Source of the DNA: Nocardioides sp.
Lineage (GTDB): Bacteria > Actinomycetota > Actinomycetes > Propionibacteriales > Nocardioidaceae
Length of the DNA: 64,000 nucleotides
Direction of reading: 5' to 3'
Assembly: GCA_002729525.1 (NCBI GenBank)
Contig: PBYI01000070.1
Location: forward strand, 1-64,000
The notes under the pieces were generated by a model, which worked only from the letters and a program-made list of their open reading frames with translations, made no database searches and was not told where the DNA came from. The translations under genes were made by a program, and so were the position numbers. Shown piece by piece: positions 1 to 7,941 of the stretch (the stretch's first letter is position 1; every line of letters begins with the position of its first letter).

Positions 1-105
1 GACCGACTCGGCCTCGATGCGGGCCTGGGCGGGGTCGTAGACGCCGCAGGGCAGGTCGCAGTGCGCCGAGGCCTCGACGGTGCGGGCGAACAGTCGGAAC
101 GGCAT
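1..105 (-). CDS. sodN: Nickel superoxide dismutase, N-terminal part (cut by window edge)
   Basis: Only the first 35 codons lie in the window. A 14-residue leader (MPFRLFARTVEASA) is followed by the nickel-hook signature HCDLPCGVYDP of SodN. In this family the leader is cleaved so that His1, Cys2 and Cys6 bind nickel and the enzyme dismutates superoxide. All three ligands are visible directly after the predicted cleavage point. The ATG is preceded by a GAGGAGAGGA ribosome site. The processing protease SodX usually lies next to sodN, but the downstream side is outside the window. Confidence 0.93.
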   Translation of the reverse strand, partial: MPFRLFARTVEASAHCDLPCGVYDPAQARIEAESV

Positions 106-154
106 GGTGGTCCTCTCCTCGGGTCGCGGCGACCGTCCGCCGCCGCACGGAGCG

Positions 155-184
155 AACCTAGGACCTCGACCCCGCTGGAGGTCC
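155..184 (-). promoter_or_regulatory. sodN promoter with operator-like inverted repeat
   Basis: On the minus strand a TAGGTT -10-like box (155-160) lies about 50 bases before the sodN ATG. Immediately upstream is the inverted repeat GGACCTC-N10-GAGGTCC (161-184), which would cover the spacer and -35 region. Its position suggests a repressor or metalloregulator site. The identity of the regulator is inference. Confidence 0.45.
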
Positions 185-227
185 ACCCCTGCGCGGCGTG
201 ACCCCGGCGACAGCGCGGCGTACGGGA

Positions 228-698
228 TCAGGTGCGCGGGCGCCAGCGCTTCCACAGCGACGTCGCCTCGGCGCGCACCTTGCCGTCGTGCTCGATCCAC
301 GAGCGCACCGTCATCGCGCCCTCGTCGCCCTCGACCATCGCCGCCTTGAGCGCCAGGTCGGCGTCCTTCGGCGTGGGCCGCCGGTAGGCGACCTCGAGCG
401 AGGCGGTGACGTAGGGGAGCGGGACGCCCTCGGTGACCCAGCCGTGCGCGTGCGCGGTGTGGGTCGCGGCGGCCGCGGCGTGGCAGTCGAGGACGGTCGA
501 GATGATGCCGCCGTTGAGGTAGCCCAGCCCGTTGTCGTGCGCCGCCCACGGCCGGAACGTCGCGACGACGGTCGCCTCCGGCTCGTCGGTCGAGGCCTCG
601 TACGACTTCAGCTGCAGTCCCTCGGCGTTCGACGGGCCGCAGCCGAAGCACGGCAGGTCGGGGAAGTAGCGGTCCTGCAGACTGACGGGCGCGGACAT
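228..698 (-). CDS. PaaI-like hotdog thioesterase
   Basis: This 156-residue protein has the layout of single-domain hotdog thioesterases. There is an N-terminal CFGCGPSNAEGLQLK segment, then HDNGLGYLNGGIISTVLDCH, where the helix carrying the catalytic acid begins, and a C-terminal strand set (ASLEVAYRRPTP). Such proteins hydrolyse acyl-CoA thioesters in the cytoplasm; the substrate is unknown. The ATG at 698 was chosen because CCAGGAG lies a few bases upstream; longer frames would run into the divergent cyclase gene. It is divergent from the adenylate cyclase gene. Confidence 0.8.
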   Translation of the reverse strand: MSAPVSLQDRYFPDLPCFGCGPSNAEGLQLKSYEASTDEPEATVVATFRPWAAHDNGLGYLNGGIISTVLDCHAAAAATHTAHAHGWVTEGVPLPYVTASLEVAYRRPTPKDADLALKAAMVEGDEGAMTVRSWIEHDGKVRAEATSLWKRWRPRT

Positions 699-757
699 CG
701 GCGGCTCCTGGGTCCAGGTCGGTGCGGACGGGGGTGCTGCACGGCACACTGCCAGGT

Positions 758-2293
758 GTGCTCCAGCGGACGGTCCGCGCCCTCTACCGGCGCCTCGGCA
801 ACCGCTACGGCGCGTTCGTGGTCGCCGTCGGCGCCGCCTCGAGCTCGGTGGTGGCGGTCGTCGCCGTCCTCATGGTGTCGACGTTCTACGAGCCGCCGGT
901 CCTCGACGTGCTCGCGGTGGCGGTCGTCGCCGCCCTGGTCACCAGCGGCTCGGTCGCGCTCGCCGGCTGGCTGTCCCACGACGCGCGGCGGGCGTTGGAG
1001 GAGTGGCGTGACCTGCGCTCGCCGACGCCGCGCGAGACGGTGCGGGCCTGGGAGACCGCCACGACCCTGACGTTCAACCAGTACCGCCGCAGCGGCGGGT
1101 TGGTGAACGTCCTCGCCTCCGTCCCGACCGCCGTGGCCGCCGTCTGGCTCTGGGACCTCGGCCTGCTCGGCCTCGTCGCGATGGTCGTCGCCGCCGTCAT
1201 CCCCGGCCTCTACGCGACGGTGCTGACCTACGCGCTCGGCGAGTGGCTGATGCGGCCCGTCGTCGAGGAGGTCGCCGCAGCACTGCCCGACGACTTCGAG
1301 CTGTCGGTCGCCGGCATCCCCGTGCGCAAGCGCATCGGCATCACCGCCACGACGTACGCCACCCTCTCCGCGGTGCTCGTCGCCGGCCTCCTCGGCATCG
1401 GCGACGGCGGCACCACCACCCAGGACTCGCTGCGCCTCATCGACACCGTCGCGTTGTCGCTGCTCGTCGGGATGACGGTGTCGTTCGAGCTGACCCGGTT
1501 CCTCGGCCACAGCGTCATCAAGCCGCTCGACGACGTGCGCAGCCAGCTCGCCCGGGTGCGCGAGGAGGACTTCGCTGCCCGCGTCCCGGTGCTCAGCAAC
1601 GACGAGCTCGGCGAGCTCGCGCCCGACTTCAACCGGATGGCAGCCGGGCTCGCGGAGCGGGAGCGGCTGCGCGACGCGTTCGGCACGTACGTCGACCGCG
1701 AGGTCGCCGAGCTGATCGTCGCCGACGGCGTCCCGCGCGAGGGCTTCGCCGCGGAGGTGTCGGTGCTGTTCGTCGACGTCCGCGGCTTCACGACGTTCGC
1801 CGACGGAGCCGACCCCGAGTTCGTCGTGGAGACCCTGAACCGCCTCTTCGCGCAGATGGTGCCGGTCGTCGAGGCGTACGGCGGGCACGTCGACAAGTTC
1901 CTCGGCGACGGGCTGATGGCCGTCTTCGGCACCCCGCGCGAGCAGGCCGACCACGCCGACCGCGCAGTGGCCGCGGCCCGGATGATCGTCGACGCCGTGG
2001 GCCTGGGCGACACGGGTCTGGCGGTCGGTGCGGGGGTCAACAGCGGCAAGGTCGTGGCCGGTCCGATCGGCGGCGCCGGCCGGCTCAACTTCTCCGTCAT
2101 CGGCGACGTCGTCAACGTGGCCGCCCGCGTCGAGGCCGCCACCCGGCGTACGGGCGACGACGTGCTCGTCACCGCCGCGACCCGCGACCTGCTGACCCGG
2201 CTGCACCCGCTCGAGCCGCGCGGCGAGGTCGAGCTCAAGGGCAAGGCCGCCCCGGTCGAGGTCTACGCGCTGGTGGTGGGCGACGGCTTGTAG
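758..2293 (+). CDS. Membrane adenylate cyclase, class III, with HAMP domain
   Basis: About 511 residues. The first ~230 hold roughly six hydrophobic segments, followed by a HAMP linker (VIKPLDDVRSQLARVREEDF to LAERERLRDAFG) and a C-terminal class III cyclase domain (about residues 325-505). Catalytic residues are in place: the metal aspartates in LFVDVRGFTTF and DKFLGDGLMAVFG, the substrate lysine in DKFLGD, and the Asn/Arg of GDVVNVAARVEA. The protein should make cAMP from ATP and resembles the six-helix HAMP cyclases of mycobacteria (Rv1318c/Rv3645 type). The GTG at 758 follows a CACACT box by 7 bases; an in-frame GTG at 722 would nearly abut the divergent gene. Confidence 0.85.
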   Translation: MLQRTVRALYRRLGNRYGAFVVAVGAASSSVVAVVAVLMVSTFYEPPVLDVLAVAVVAALVTSGSVALAGWLSHDARRALEEWRDLRSPTPRETVRAWETATTLTFNQYRRSGGLVNVLASVPTAVAAVWLWDLGLLGLVAMVVAAVIPGLYATVLTYALGEWLMRPVVEEVAAALPDDFELSVAGIPVRKRIGITATTYATLSAVLVAGLLGIGDGGTTTQDSLRLIDTVALSLLVGMTVSFELTRFLGHSVIKPLDDVRSQLARVREEDFAARVPVLSNDELGELAPDFNRMAAGLAERERLRDAFGTYVDREVAELIVADGVPREGFAAEVSVLFVDVRGFTTFADGADPEFVVETLNRLFAQMVPVVEAYGGHVDKFLGDGLMAVFGTPREQADHADRAVAAARMIVDAVGLGDTGLAVGAGVNSGKVVAGPIGGAGRLNFSVIGDVVNVAARVEAATRRTGDDVLVTAATRDLLTRLHPLEPRGEVELKGKAAPVEVYALVVGDGL

Positions 2294-2330
2294 CGCGCGT
2301 GTGTCGGCGTACGGCGCGATACTCGCTCAG

Positions 2331-3065
2331 GTGACCGACATCCCGTCCCTCCGGGGAGCCCACCTCGTCGACCGCTACCTCGACGACGTCCGGATCGACC
2401 GCTCCGTCGTCGACGGCATGGTGATGCGCGGCGTCGCCTTCGAGCACCTCGACATCGACGCGCCGTTCCTGCACGAGGGCGGGGTGCTGCTGGTCAACGG
2501 CGTCGACGTCGCACCCTTCGTCGACGCCGAGCTCGAGCGGCGGTTCCCCGGGCGCGAGCAGCGGTTCGCACCCGACCCGGCCGGCCTGCGCGCGGCCCAT
2601 GCGGCGCTCGTCGCCGCCTGGGACGACCTCGTCGCCCGGGCCGAGGAGCTGCCGGACGACGCCGTCCACGCGCAGGTCGACGACGAGTGGTCGCTGGCGC
2701 AGACGATCCGGCACGGCGTGTTCGCCATCGACGTGTGGCTGGGCGTCTGCACCGGCACCGACGACGTGCACCCGCTCGGCCAGCCGCACGCCGAGGCCGA
2801 GGAGTCCGGCTTCGACCTGTCCCGGCTCGACCTGGACGAGGCGCCCTGGGCCGACGTGCTCGCGGCCCGCGCCGACCGGGACGCACGCGTCGTCGCCTAC
2901 CTCGCCGACGTCACGGACGCCGACCTCGTGCGCGAGGTGCCGAACCCGTGGTGGCCCGACGGCACCCTCACGGTGCGCGACGCGCTGCACACGATCCTCG
3001 GCGAGGGGTGGGAGCACCTGCGGTTCGCGACGCGTGACCTCGCGACGGTGGCGGAGGAGATCTAG
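2331..3065 (+). CDS. DinB-superfamily protein
   Basis: 244 residues with a DinB-like four-helix region in the second half (LVAAWDDLVARAEELPDDAVHAQVDDEWSLAQTIRH, then WLGVC and a final HTILGEGWEHLRFA). Histidines in QTIRHGVFAID and GEGWEHLRF fit the DinB metal site. The first ~70 residues are not recognised. In actinobacteria such proteins are often mycothiol-linked transferases; no substrate can be assigned here. The GTG at 2331 was chosen because GATACT ends 7 bases before it and no ribosome site is present. It converges on the lactonase gene with a 10-base gap. Confidence 0.6.
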   Translation: MTDIPSLRGAHLVDRYLDDVRIDRSVVDGMVMRGVAFEHLDIDAPFLHEGGVLLVNGVDVAPFVDAELERRFPGREQRFAPDPAGLRAAHAALVAAWDDLVARAEELPDDAVHAQVDDEWSLAQTIRHGVFAIDVWLGVCTGTDDVHPLGQPHAEAEESGFDLSRLDLDEAPWADVLAARADRDARVVAYLADVTDADLVREVPNPWWPDGTLTVRDALHTILGEGWEHLRFATRDLATVAEEI

Positions 3066-3075
3066 CGCTGCGCTC

Positions 3076-4059
3076 CTAGCGCGCCGCCGCGCCGGCATGC
3101 CGGGCGGCGGCCAGGTCGTCGGCCGGTACGCCGTCCGCGACGGCCCGCTCGACCCGGGCAGCGACCCGGTCCTCGTCGCCGAGCGCTGCGAGCGCGGCGA
3201 CCTCGACCAGCGCCTGGGAGCGCGCGTCGAGCGTTGGTGTGTCCGTCGGGTCGGCGTCCGGCTCGGGCGCCTCGTCCGGGCCGAAGGCCAGCTCGGTGAC
3301 CAGCCGCGCGACCTCGGCCGGAGCCTCGACCGGCGCGAGGTGCCCGACGCCGTCGAGCACCACCAGCCGGCCCTGCTGCACGCCCTCGGCGATCTCGGCC
3401 AGGGTCGTGGGCGGGGTCGGACCGTCGTCCGAGCCCGCCACCGCGAGCACCGGGGCGGCGATCTCCCCGAGCCGGTCGCGCACGTCGAACGAGGCCAGCG
3501 CGCCACACACCGCGACGTACCCCGCGTCGTCGGCCGCGACCAGCGCGCGCAGCAGCGCGCCGGCCAGCGCCGGCTCGCGGTCGGCGTACCCCGGACCGAA
3601 CCAGCGCTGCCGCGACCCGTCCACCATCGCGGCCGTGCCCGACGCCGTGACGACACCCTGGCGGTCGGTCCACGCCTCGCTCGTGCCGATCTTCGCGCCG
3701 GTGCACAGCAGGGTCGCCGAGGTGACCCGCTCGGGGGCGTCGAGCAGCAGCTGCAGCCCGACCGCGCCGCCGACCGAGTCGCCGGCGTAGTGGAAGGACG
3801 CGCCGCCGAACCCGCCCGTCAGGTCGTCGACCACCCGCAGCACGTCCGCGGCGAGGCTCTCCATCGTGACCGGGTCCGGGCCGAGCCGTCCCCGGTTGTG
3901 GCCGTGGCCCGGCAGGTCCCACCCGACGACCTGGAACCGCTCGCCGAGCAGTCGTGCCGCCTCGCGCCACAGCGTCTGGGCCGACGTGCCCAGCGACGGG
4001 CCGAGCACGAGCAGCGGCAGGTCGGGTCGACCCCCGAGACGGACAGCGGTGACGGGCAC
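3076..4059 (-). CDS. pcaD: 3-oxoadipate enol-lactonase with vestigial decarboxylase tail
   Basis: 327 residues. Residues ~1-250 are an alpha/beta hydrolase with nucleophile elbow GDSVGG, acid in AGSDDGPTPP and catalytic His in GVGHLAPVEAP. It should hydrolyse 3-oxoadipate enol-lactone, the product of CatC, to 3-oxoadipate. In actinobacterial PcaL this domain is fused to 4-carboxymuconolactone decarboxylase. Here only the first ~50 residues of that second domain remain (SQALVEVAALAALGDEDRVA onward), ending before the catalytic His and Cys. That fits the catechol branch, which needs no decarboxylase. GTG 4059 is preceded by GAGGAG. It is last in the phenol hydroxylase operon, 74 bases after pheA1. 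Confidence 0.82.
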   Translation of the reverse strand: MPVTAVRLGGRPDLPLLVLGPSLGTSAQTLWREAARLLGERFQVVGWDLPGHGHNRGRLGPDPVTMESLAADVLRVVDDLTGGFGGASFHYAGDSVGGAVGLQLLLDAPERVTSATLLCTGAKIGTSEAWTDRQGVVTASGTAAMVDGSRQRWFGPGYADREPALAGALLRALVAADDAGYVAVCGALASFDVRDRLGEIAAPVLAVAGSDDGPTPPTTLAEIAEGVQQGRLVVLDGVGHLAPVEAPAEVARLVTELAFGPDEAPEPDADPTDTPTLDARSQALVEVAALAALGDEDRVAARVERAVADGVPADDLAAARHAGAAAR

Positions 4060-4133
4060 GGGTGCTCCTCGGGACGGCATCGGTGGGTGCGGCTGGTGCG
4101 GGACCCCAGTCTGACGGGGCCCCGCGGGCCGCC

Positions 4134-5744
4134 TCAGAACAGGTCCGGCACCGTCCAGCCGTCCAGGTCGTACTCGCCCAGGAACTCCTCGGCCAGCCCC
4201 TTCATCTGGTCGACGCCGCCGCGGTTCTGCGCCGCGAACAGCAGCTCGGCCTTCACGTTCTCGTGGTTGCCGGAGTAGTTGCGCTCGTAGAGCTCGTGGC
4301 GGCCGCCGAACTCCGAGCCGATGGAGTCCCAGAGCGCCTTCATCACCTTGACCCGCTCGACGGCGGTGATGCCGTTCGAGCCGCGGACGTACTTGTCGAG
4401 GTAGGGCCGCACGGCGTCGGACTTGAAGTCCGCCGCGCCCGAGGGCAGGTAGATCAGGCCGGAGGCGACGTCCTGCTCGATGATCTCCTTGACCCGCGGG
4501 TAGCCGTGGATCATGAACATCCGGTAGGTCAGCCCGTACTCCAGCTTCGGGATGACCGCGTCGCCGATCCACGGCTCGGGGTCGCGTGCCATCGACTCGG
4601 TCAGCGACCAGAACAGGTTGCGCCAGCCGATGACCTCGCCGACCCGGGTCTGCACGCCGCGGAACCCACCCGAGCCGGTCGCGTCCAGCGCCTTGAGCAG
4701 CAGGCCGGCGAGGAAGTCGAGCTTCACCGCCAGGCGCGTACAGCCCTGGAAGGTGAACCGCGGCAGGAAGCCCGACTGAGGGAAGAACGCGTTGATGCGC
4801 TCGACGTCGCCGTACATGAAGACGTTCTCCCAGGGCACCAGCACCTTGTCGAAGACGAAGATCGTGTCGTTCTCGTCCATCCGGCTGGAGAGCGGGTAGT
4901 CGAACGGCGTGCCGTTGCGCGCAGCCTGCTCGGTGTACGACGGCCGGCAGATGAGCTTGATGCCCGGCGCGTCCATGGGCACGGTGCAGATCAGCGCGAA
5001 CTGCTTCTTGCGGATCGGCAGGCCGTAGTGGGCGATGAAGTTGTAGTTGGTGATCGCAGAGCCGGTGGCGACGACCTTCGCGCCCGAGACCACCAGGCCG
5101 GCGTCGGTCTCCTTCTCGACCTTCATGTAGACGTCGCCGACCTCGTCGGGCGGCAGGTCGCGGTCGACCGGCGGGTTGATGATCGCGTGGTTCCAGTAGA
5201 GGACCTTCTCCTGCGACTCGCGGTACCACCGCTGCGCGTTGTCCTGGAACGGCGCGTAGAGCTCGGAGTTGGCGTTGAGCGTCCCGAGGAAGCTGGCCTT
5301 GTAGTCCGGCGAGCGGCCCATCCAGCCGTAGCTCATCCGTGCCCAGCGGGCGATCGCGTCGCGCTCCTTGAGCAGGTCGGCCGAGGACGTCGGCGTCTTG
5401 AAGAACGGCATCGTGACGCCGCCGTTGCCGGTGTCGGTCGGCACCGTCACCTCGTCGACGTGCGGGCCCTCGTGCATCGAGTCGTAGAGCCGTGCCGTCA
5501 TCGCGATCGGGTTGCGGAACGCCGGGTGCGTGGTGACGTCGCCGACCCGCTCGCCGTGCAGGTAGATCTCGCGGCCGTCGCGCAGGCTCTCGACGTACTC
5601 CGCGCCGGTCATCGGACGCGACGCGAAGTTGCGGGTGTGGTTGGCCTCGTGGCCGGCGGCGGGGTTCACCGTCGGCGCACCGGTCGCCGCGGGGTCGCGG
5701 CCGTCGGGACCGGCTGCGGTCTCGGGGGCGAGGGTGTCGGTCAT
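4134..5744 (-). CDS. pheA1: Phenol 2-hydroxylase, oxygenase component (HpaB family)
   Basis: 536 residues, the usual length of FADH2-dependent two-component hydroxylases of the HpaB/PheA1 family. The N-terminus has RPMTGAEYVESLRDGR. The middle has the acyl-CoA-dehydrogenase-like flavin pocket region (NHAIINPPVDRD, TGSAITNYNFIAHYGLPIR) and the C-terminal helical part ends EYDLDGWTVPDLF. It should insert oxygen ortho to a phenolic hydroxyl using FADH2 from the adjacent reductase. Rhodococcal PheA1A2 sits with an AraC regulator and cat genes, as here, so phenol is the likely substrate; 4-hydroxyphenylacetate cannot be excluded. CAGGAGGA precedes the ATG. Confidence 0.82.
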   Translation of the reverse strand: MTDTLAPETAAGPDGRDPAATGAPTVNPAAGHEANHTRNFASRPMTGAEYVESLRDGREIYLHGERVGDVTTHPAFRNPIAMTARLYDSMHEGPHVDEVTVPTDTGNGGVTMPFFKTPTSSADLLKERDAIARWARMSYGWMGRSPDYKASFLGTLNANSELYAPFQDNAQRWYRESQEKVLYWNHAIINPPVDRDLPPDEVGDVYMKVEKETDAGLVVSGAKVVATGSAITNYNFIAHYGLPIRKKQFALICTVPMDAPGIKLICRPSYTEQAARNGTPFDYPLSSRMDENDTIFVFDKVLVPWENVFMYGDVERINAFFPQSGFLPRFTFQGCTRLAVKLDFLAGLLLKALDATGSGGFRGVQTRVGEVIGWRNLFWSLTESMARDPEPWIGDAVIPKLEYGLTYRMFMIHGYPRVKEIIEQDVASGLIYLPSGAADFKSDAVRPYLDKYVRGSNGITAVERVKVMKALWDSIGSEFGGRHELYERNYSGNHENVKAELLFAAQNRGGVDQMKGLAEEFLGEYDLDGWTVPDLF

Positions 5745-5771
5745 GGGTTCCTCCTGTGCTGGTGGTGCGGG

Positions 5772-6395
5772 TCAGTAGTGGGTGTCGGCTGGCACCCGCG
5801 GGGCAGTGCCCGGGGTGCTTCCGGCGCGGGCGGCGTACGGCGTGAGGGCGCTGCCGGCGTGGAACCAGCCGGTGTGCGGGTCGTCCTGGCAGCCGAGCCA
5901 GACGGTGTCGCTGGTGCGGGCGCCGACGTCGTGGAAGGCGCTGTCGTGGAAGAGCAGGCCGGAGCGGTGCGAGACGGTGGTGTGCACGACCTCGCCGAGG
6001 TGGAGCAGGTGGTCGCCGCCGTCGTCGGTGCGACGCGGGTGGCACACGAGTGTGGCGGCGGTCCCGGCGAGGACGGGTACCGGTGCCTCGATCCCGTCCA
6101 CGCGCACCGGCTCGGCCCACGGCGCGGGTGCTGCGCCGGGACGGCCGGCGAAGTGCATGGCCACGTCGACCTGGTCGGCGGCGAGCACGTTGACGGCGTA
6201 CGCCGCCCCCTCGAGGTAGCCGCACGCCTTGGAGCGGCGCGTCAGCGCGACCTGCACGAGTGGCGGGTCGAGCGAGACGGGCAGGAACGCGGTCACGGTC
6301 GCGCCGTGCGGCTCGCCGTCCGGGGTCGTGCAGGTGACGACGGTGACGCCGGTGGCGAACCGGCCGAACGTGGAGCGGAGCTCGCGGGGATCCAT
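5772..6395 (-). CDS. pheA2: Flavin reductase, partner of the phenol hydroxylase
   Basis: 207 residues of the HpaC/PheA2 flavin reductase family: RSTFGRFATGVTVVT at the N-terminus, a flavin-binding stretch (VTAFLPVSLDPPLVQVALTR, then SKACGYLEGAAYAVNVLAADQ) and a late LLHLGEVVHT. It should reduce FAD with NADH and hand it to PheA1. The last ~45 residues are longer than in minimal HpaC proteins and are not recognised. It is the first gene of the operon, 27 bases before pheA1, divergent from an AraC regulator, with a GAGGAGG ribosome site. Confidence 0.85.
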   Translation of the reverse strand: MDPRELRSTFGRFATGVTVVTCTTPDGEPHGATVTAFLPVSLDPPLVQVALTRRSKACGYLEGAAYAVNVLAADQVDVAMHFAGRPGAAPAPWAEPVRVDGIEAPVPVLAGTAATLVCHPRRTDDGGDHLLHLGEVVHTTVSHRSGLLFHDSAFHDVGARTSDTVWLGCQDDPHTGWFHAGSALTPYAARAGSTPGTAPRVPADTHY

Positions 6396-6600
6396 CGGTC
6401 CTCCTCGGTGGTCGGGCGCGCCGGCGGTGTGGTCGCGGTCACGTGGTGCAGCGGGACACTAGGAAGGGCCGATCGGCCCGGTCGATCCGCGCGACGCAGC
6501 CGCTGTCCGGATTGCGAACCGGGCTTCGCCGGCCCTCTGCGAAGGCGTTGGCGGGCCGCCCGCAGCGGGCTACTGTGACGGCGATCACCAGGGAGGTGGC
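6396..6600. promoter_or_regulatory. Divergent control region of phe operon and AraC gene
   Basis: The 205 bases between the divergent starts hold a minus-strand TAGTGT -10-like box (6456-6461) about 60 bases before pheA2. A GGGAGGTGG ribosome site precedes the AraC ATG at 6601. A CCGGATTGCG element near 6507-6516 recalls the CGGAT core of the gcoA promoter repeats and may be part of an AraC site. Assignment of the boxes is by eye. Confidence 0.45.
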
Positions 6601-7521
6601 ATGAGCGCACCCGTGTCCGAGGAGAGCCTCGAGGCGTTCTCGGCGCAGGTCGCGGGCGCCTACTTCCCGCATCGTCTTGACGTGCGCCGGGCGCCCGGGC
6701 TCGCACCCGACCTGCGCTCGGTCGACCTCGGCCCGGTCCGGCTGGCCCGGATCGGTTGGGGCGCCGACGTGGCCGTGGAGTCCGACCATCCCGGCGCGTG
6801 GGCGATCAACGTCCCCCGCTCCGGAGTGCTGGAGGCGCGGGTCGGCGGGCGCACCGTCACCTCCCTCGACGGCCAGGCCACCGTCTGCCCGCCCGACGAG
6901 CCGACGCGGATGACCCGGTGGTCGGCCGACTGCCGCATCGTCGGGATGCGCGTGGAGAAGGACTACCTCGCCGACCAGGTCGGCTCGCTCGTCGGCCTCC
7001 CGGCGTCGCGGATGCCGCGCCAGCTCGACGTACGCACCGAAGCCGGCCGCGCTTGGCTCGACCTGCTCTCCGGCATCGGGACCGAGCTCATGCGCAACCC
7101 CGGGCTCGCCGCCGACCCCGCGGTCGCCCTGCGCCTCGGTTCGGTGCTGACCGCAGCGCTCGTGGGGGCCTGCTTCCCGGAGGCCGACCGCTGCGGCGAG
7201 GCTCGCCCGCGGATCGTGTCGAGGGTGCTCGACGCCATCGAGGCCGACCCGGCCCGCGACTGGACCGCGGCCGACCTCGCCGAGGAGGCCGGGGTCGGTG
7301 TGCGTCGGCTCCAGCAGGGCTTCCGCCGCTACGTCGGGTGCACGCCGGGGCAGGCGGTGCAGGCGGCGCGACTCGAGCGCGCCCACGCCGACCTGCTCGC
7401 CGGGGACGCCGAGACGGTGGCCGAGGTGGCCTACCGGTGGGGCTTCGGGCACCTCGGGCGCTTCGCCGCGGCCTACCGGGAGCGCTACGGCGTGGCCCCG
7501 TCGCGCACGCTGCACGGCTGA
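6601..7521 (+). CDS. AraC-family regulator, probable activator of the phenol hydroxylase operon
   Basis: 306 residues. The N-terminal ~170 form an AraC-binding-like sensor domain (FPHRLDVRRAPG, VRLARIGWGADVAVE). The C-terminal ~100 carry the two AraC helix-turn-helix units (WTAADLAEEAGVGVRRLQQG and VAEVAYRWGFGHLGRFAAAY). It is divergent from pheA2, as PheR-type activators are in rhodococci, so it probably senses phenol and activates pheA2A1. It is clearly paralogous to the AraC protein next to gcoA; both share a YFPHRL segment and a GWGADV segment. ATG 6601 has a GGGAGGTGG ribosome site. Confidence 0.85.
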   Translation: MSAPVSEESLEAFSAQVAGAYFPHRLDVRRAPGLAPDLRSVDLGPVRLARIGWGADVAVESDHPGAWAINVPRSGVLEARVGGRTVTSLDGQATVCPPDEPTRMTRWSADCRIVGMRVEKDYLADQVGSLVGLPASRMPRQLDVRTEAGRAWLDLLSGIGTELMRNPGLAADPAVALRLGSVLTAALVGACFPEADRCGEARPRIVSRVLDAIEADPARDWTAADLAEEAGVGVRRLQQGFRRYVGCTPGQAVQAARLERAHADLLAGDAETVAEVAYRWGFGHLGRFAAAYRERYGVAPSRTLHG

Positions 7522-7541
7522 AAGAGGGGTCGGACGCGCGA

Positions 7542-7617
7542 AAAGGCTGAACGAAGTCGCCTCGCGGTCACGTTCTCGCAGGTCGAGATCGCGCCGGAGG
7601 GACTTCGTTCAGCCTTT
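7542..7617. terminator. Long perfect inverted repeat, probable bidirectional terminator
   Basis: AAAGGCTGAACGAAGTC (7542-7558) and its exact reverse complement (7601-7617) flank a 42-base loop. It lies between the convergent 3' ends of the AraC gene (7521) and the EthD-like gene (7650), where a two-way terminator is expected. The arms are AT-richer than the surroundings. There is no long T-run, and the loop is larger than in a classical terminator, so another role is possible. Confidence 0.55.
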
Positions 7618-7649
7618 CGGAGAGCAGGCGGGCTTTCGGGCCTGCGGGC

Positions 7650-7940
7650 TCAGGGCTCGACGAGGATCGTCACCCCACCGTCGGCGAAGGCCGGCACGTC
7701 GGCCTGCGCTGCCTGGCCCTCGGGCGAGCCGAGCGCGGCCTCGAGGTCGGCGACGGAGTCGAACGTCGCCCGGAACGACGCGTGCACGGGCTCGCCGGCC
7801 AGGGTCGTCACCCCGATCGCGTAGGTCAGGTCGCGGGCGCCGGGGAGGGCCTGCGCAAGCGGCAGGTGCTTCTCCTCGTAGTGGGAGCGGAACGCGTCGG
7901 CGTCCGCGGGCGGTCCGTAGAGCACGGTCAGGGTCGCCAT
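7650..7940 (-). CDS. EthD-family small protein, third gene of the gco operon
   Basis: 96 residues fitting the EthD ferredoxin-like fold: TLTVLYGPPADADAFRSHYE, KHLPLAQALPG and a final GGVTILVEP. The ATG lies one base after the gcoB stop, and its AGGAGGAGG ribosome site is inside the gcoB 3' end, so translation is coupled. EthD is required for ether cleavage by the EthB P450 in ethABCD clusters, so a helper role in P450 demethylation is reasonable inference. The exact biochemical role of the family is not settled. Confidence 0.8.
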   Translation of the reverse strand: MATLTVLYGPPADADAFRSHYEEKHLPLAQALPGARDLTYAIGVTTLAGEPVHASFRATFDSVADLEAALGSPEGQAAQADVPAFADGGVTILVEP

Positions 7941-7941
7941 C

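Noticed and set aside
722..757. Longer N-terminus for the adenylate cyclase (GTG 722)
   Set aside because: It leaves only 23 bases to the divergent thioesterase start and adds residues without family support. GTG 758 has an upstream -10-like box.
608..2206. A 532-codon minus-strand frame opposite the adenylate cyclase
   Set aside because: No ribosome site, low-complexity protein; the opposite strand encodes all cyclase catalytic motifs.
4062..6578. An 838-codon plus-strand frame opposite the phenol hydroxylase operon
   Set aside because: Low-complexity translation, antisense to genes with clear family motifs and ribosome sites.
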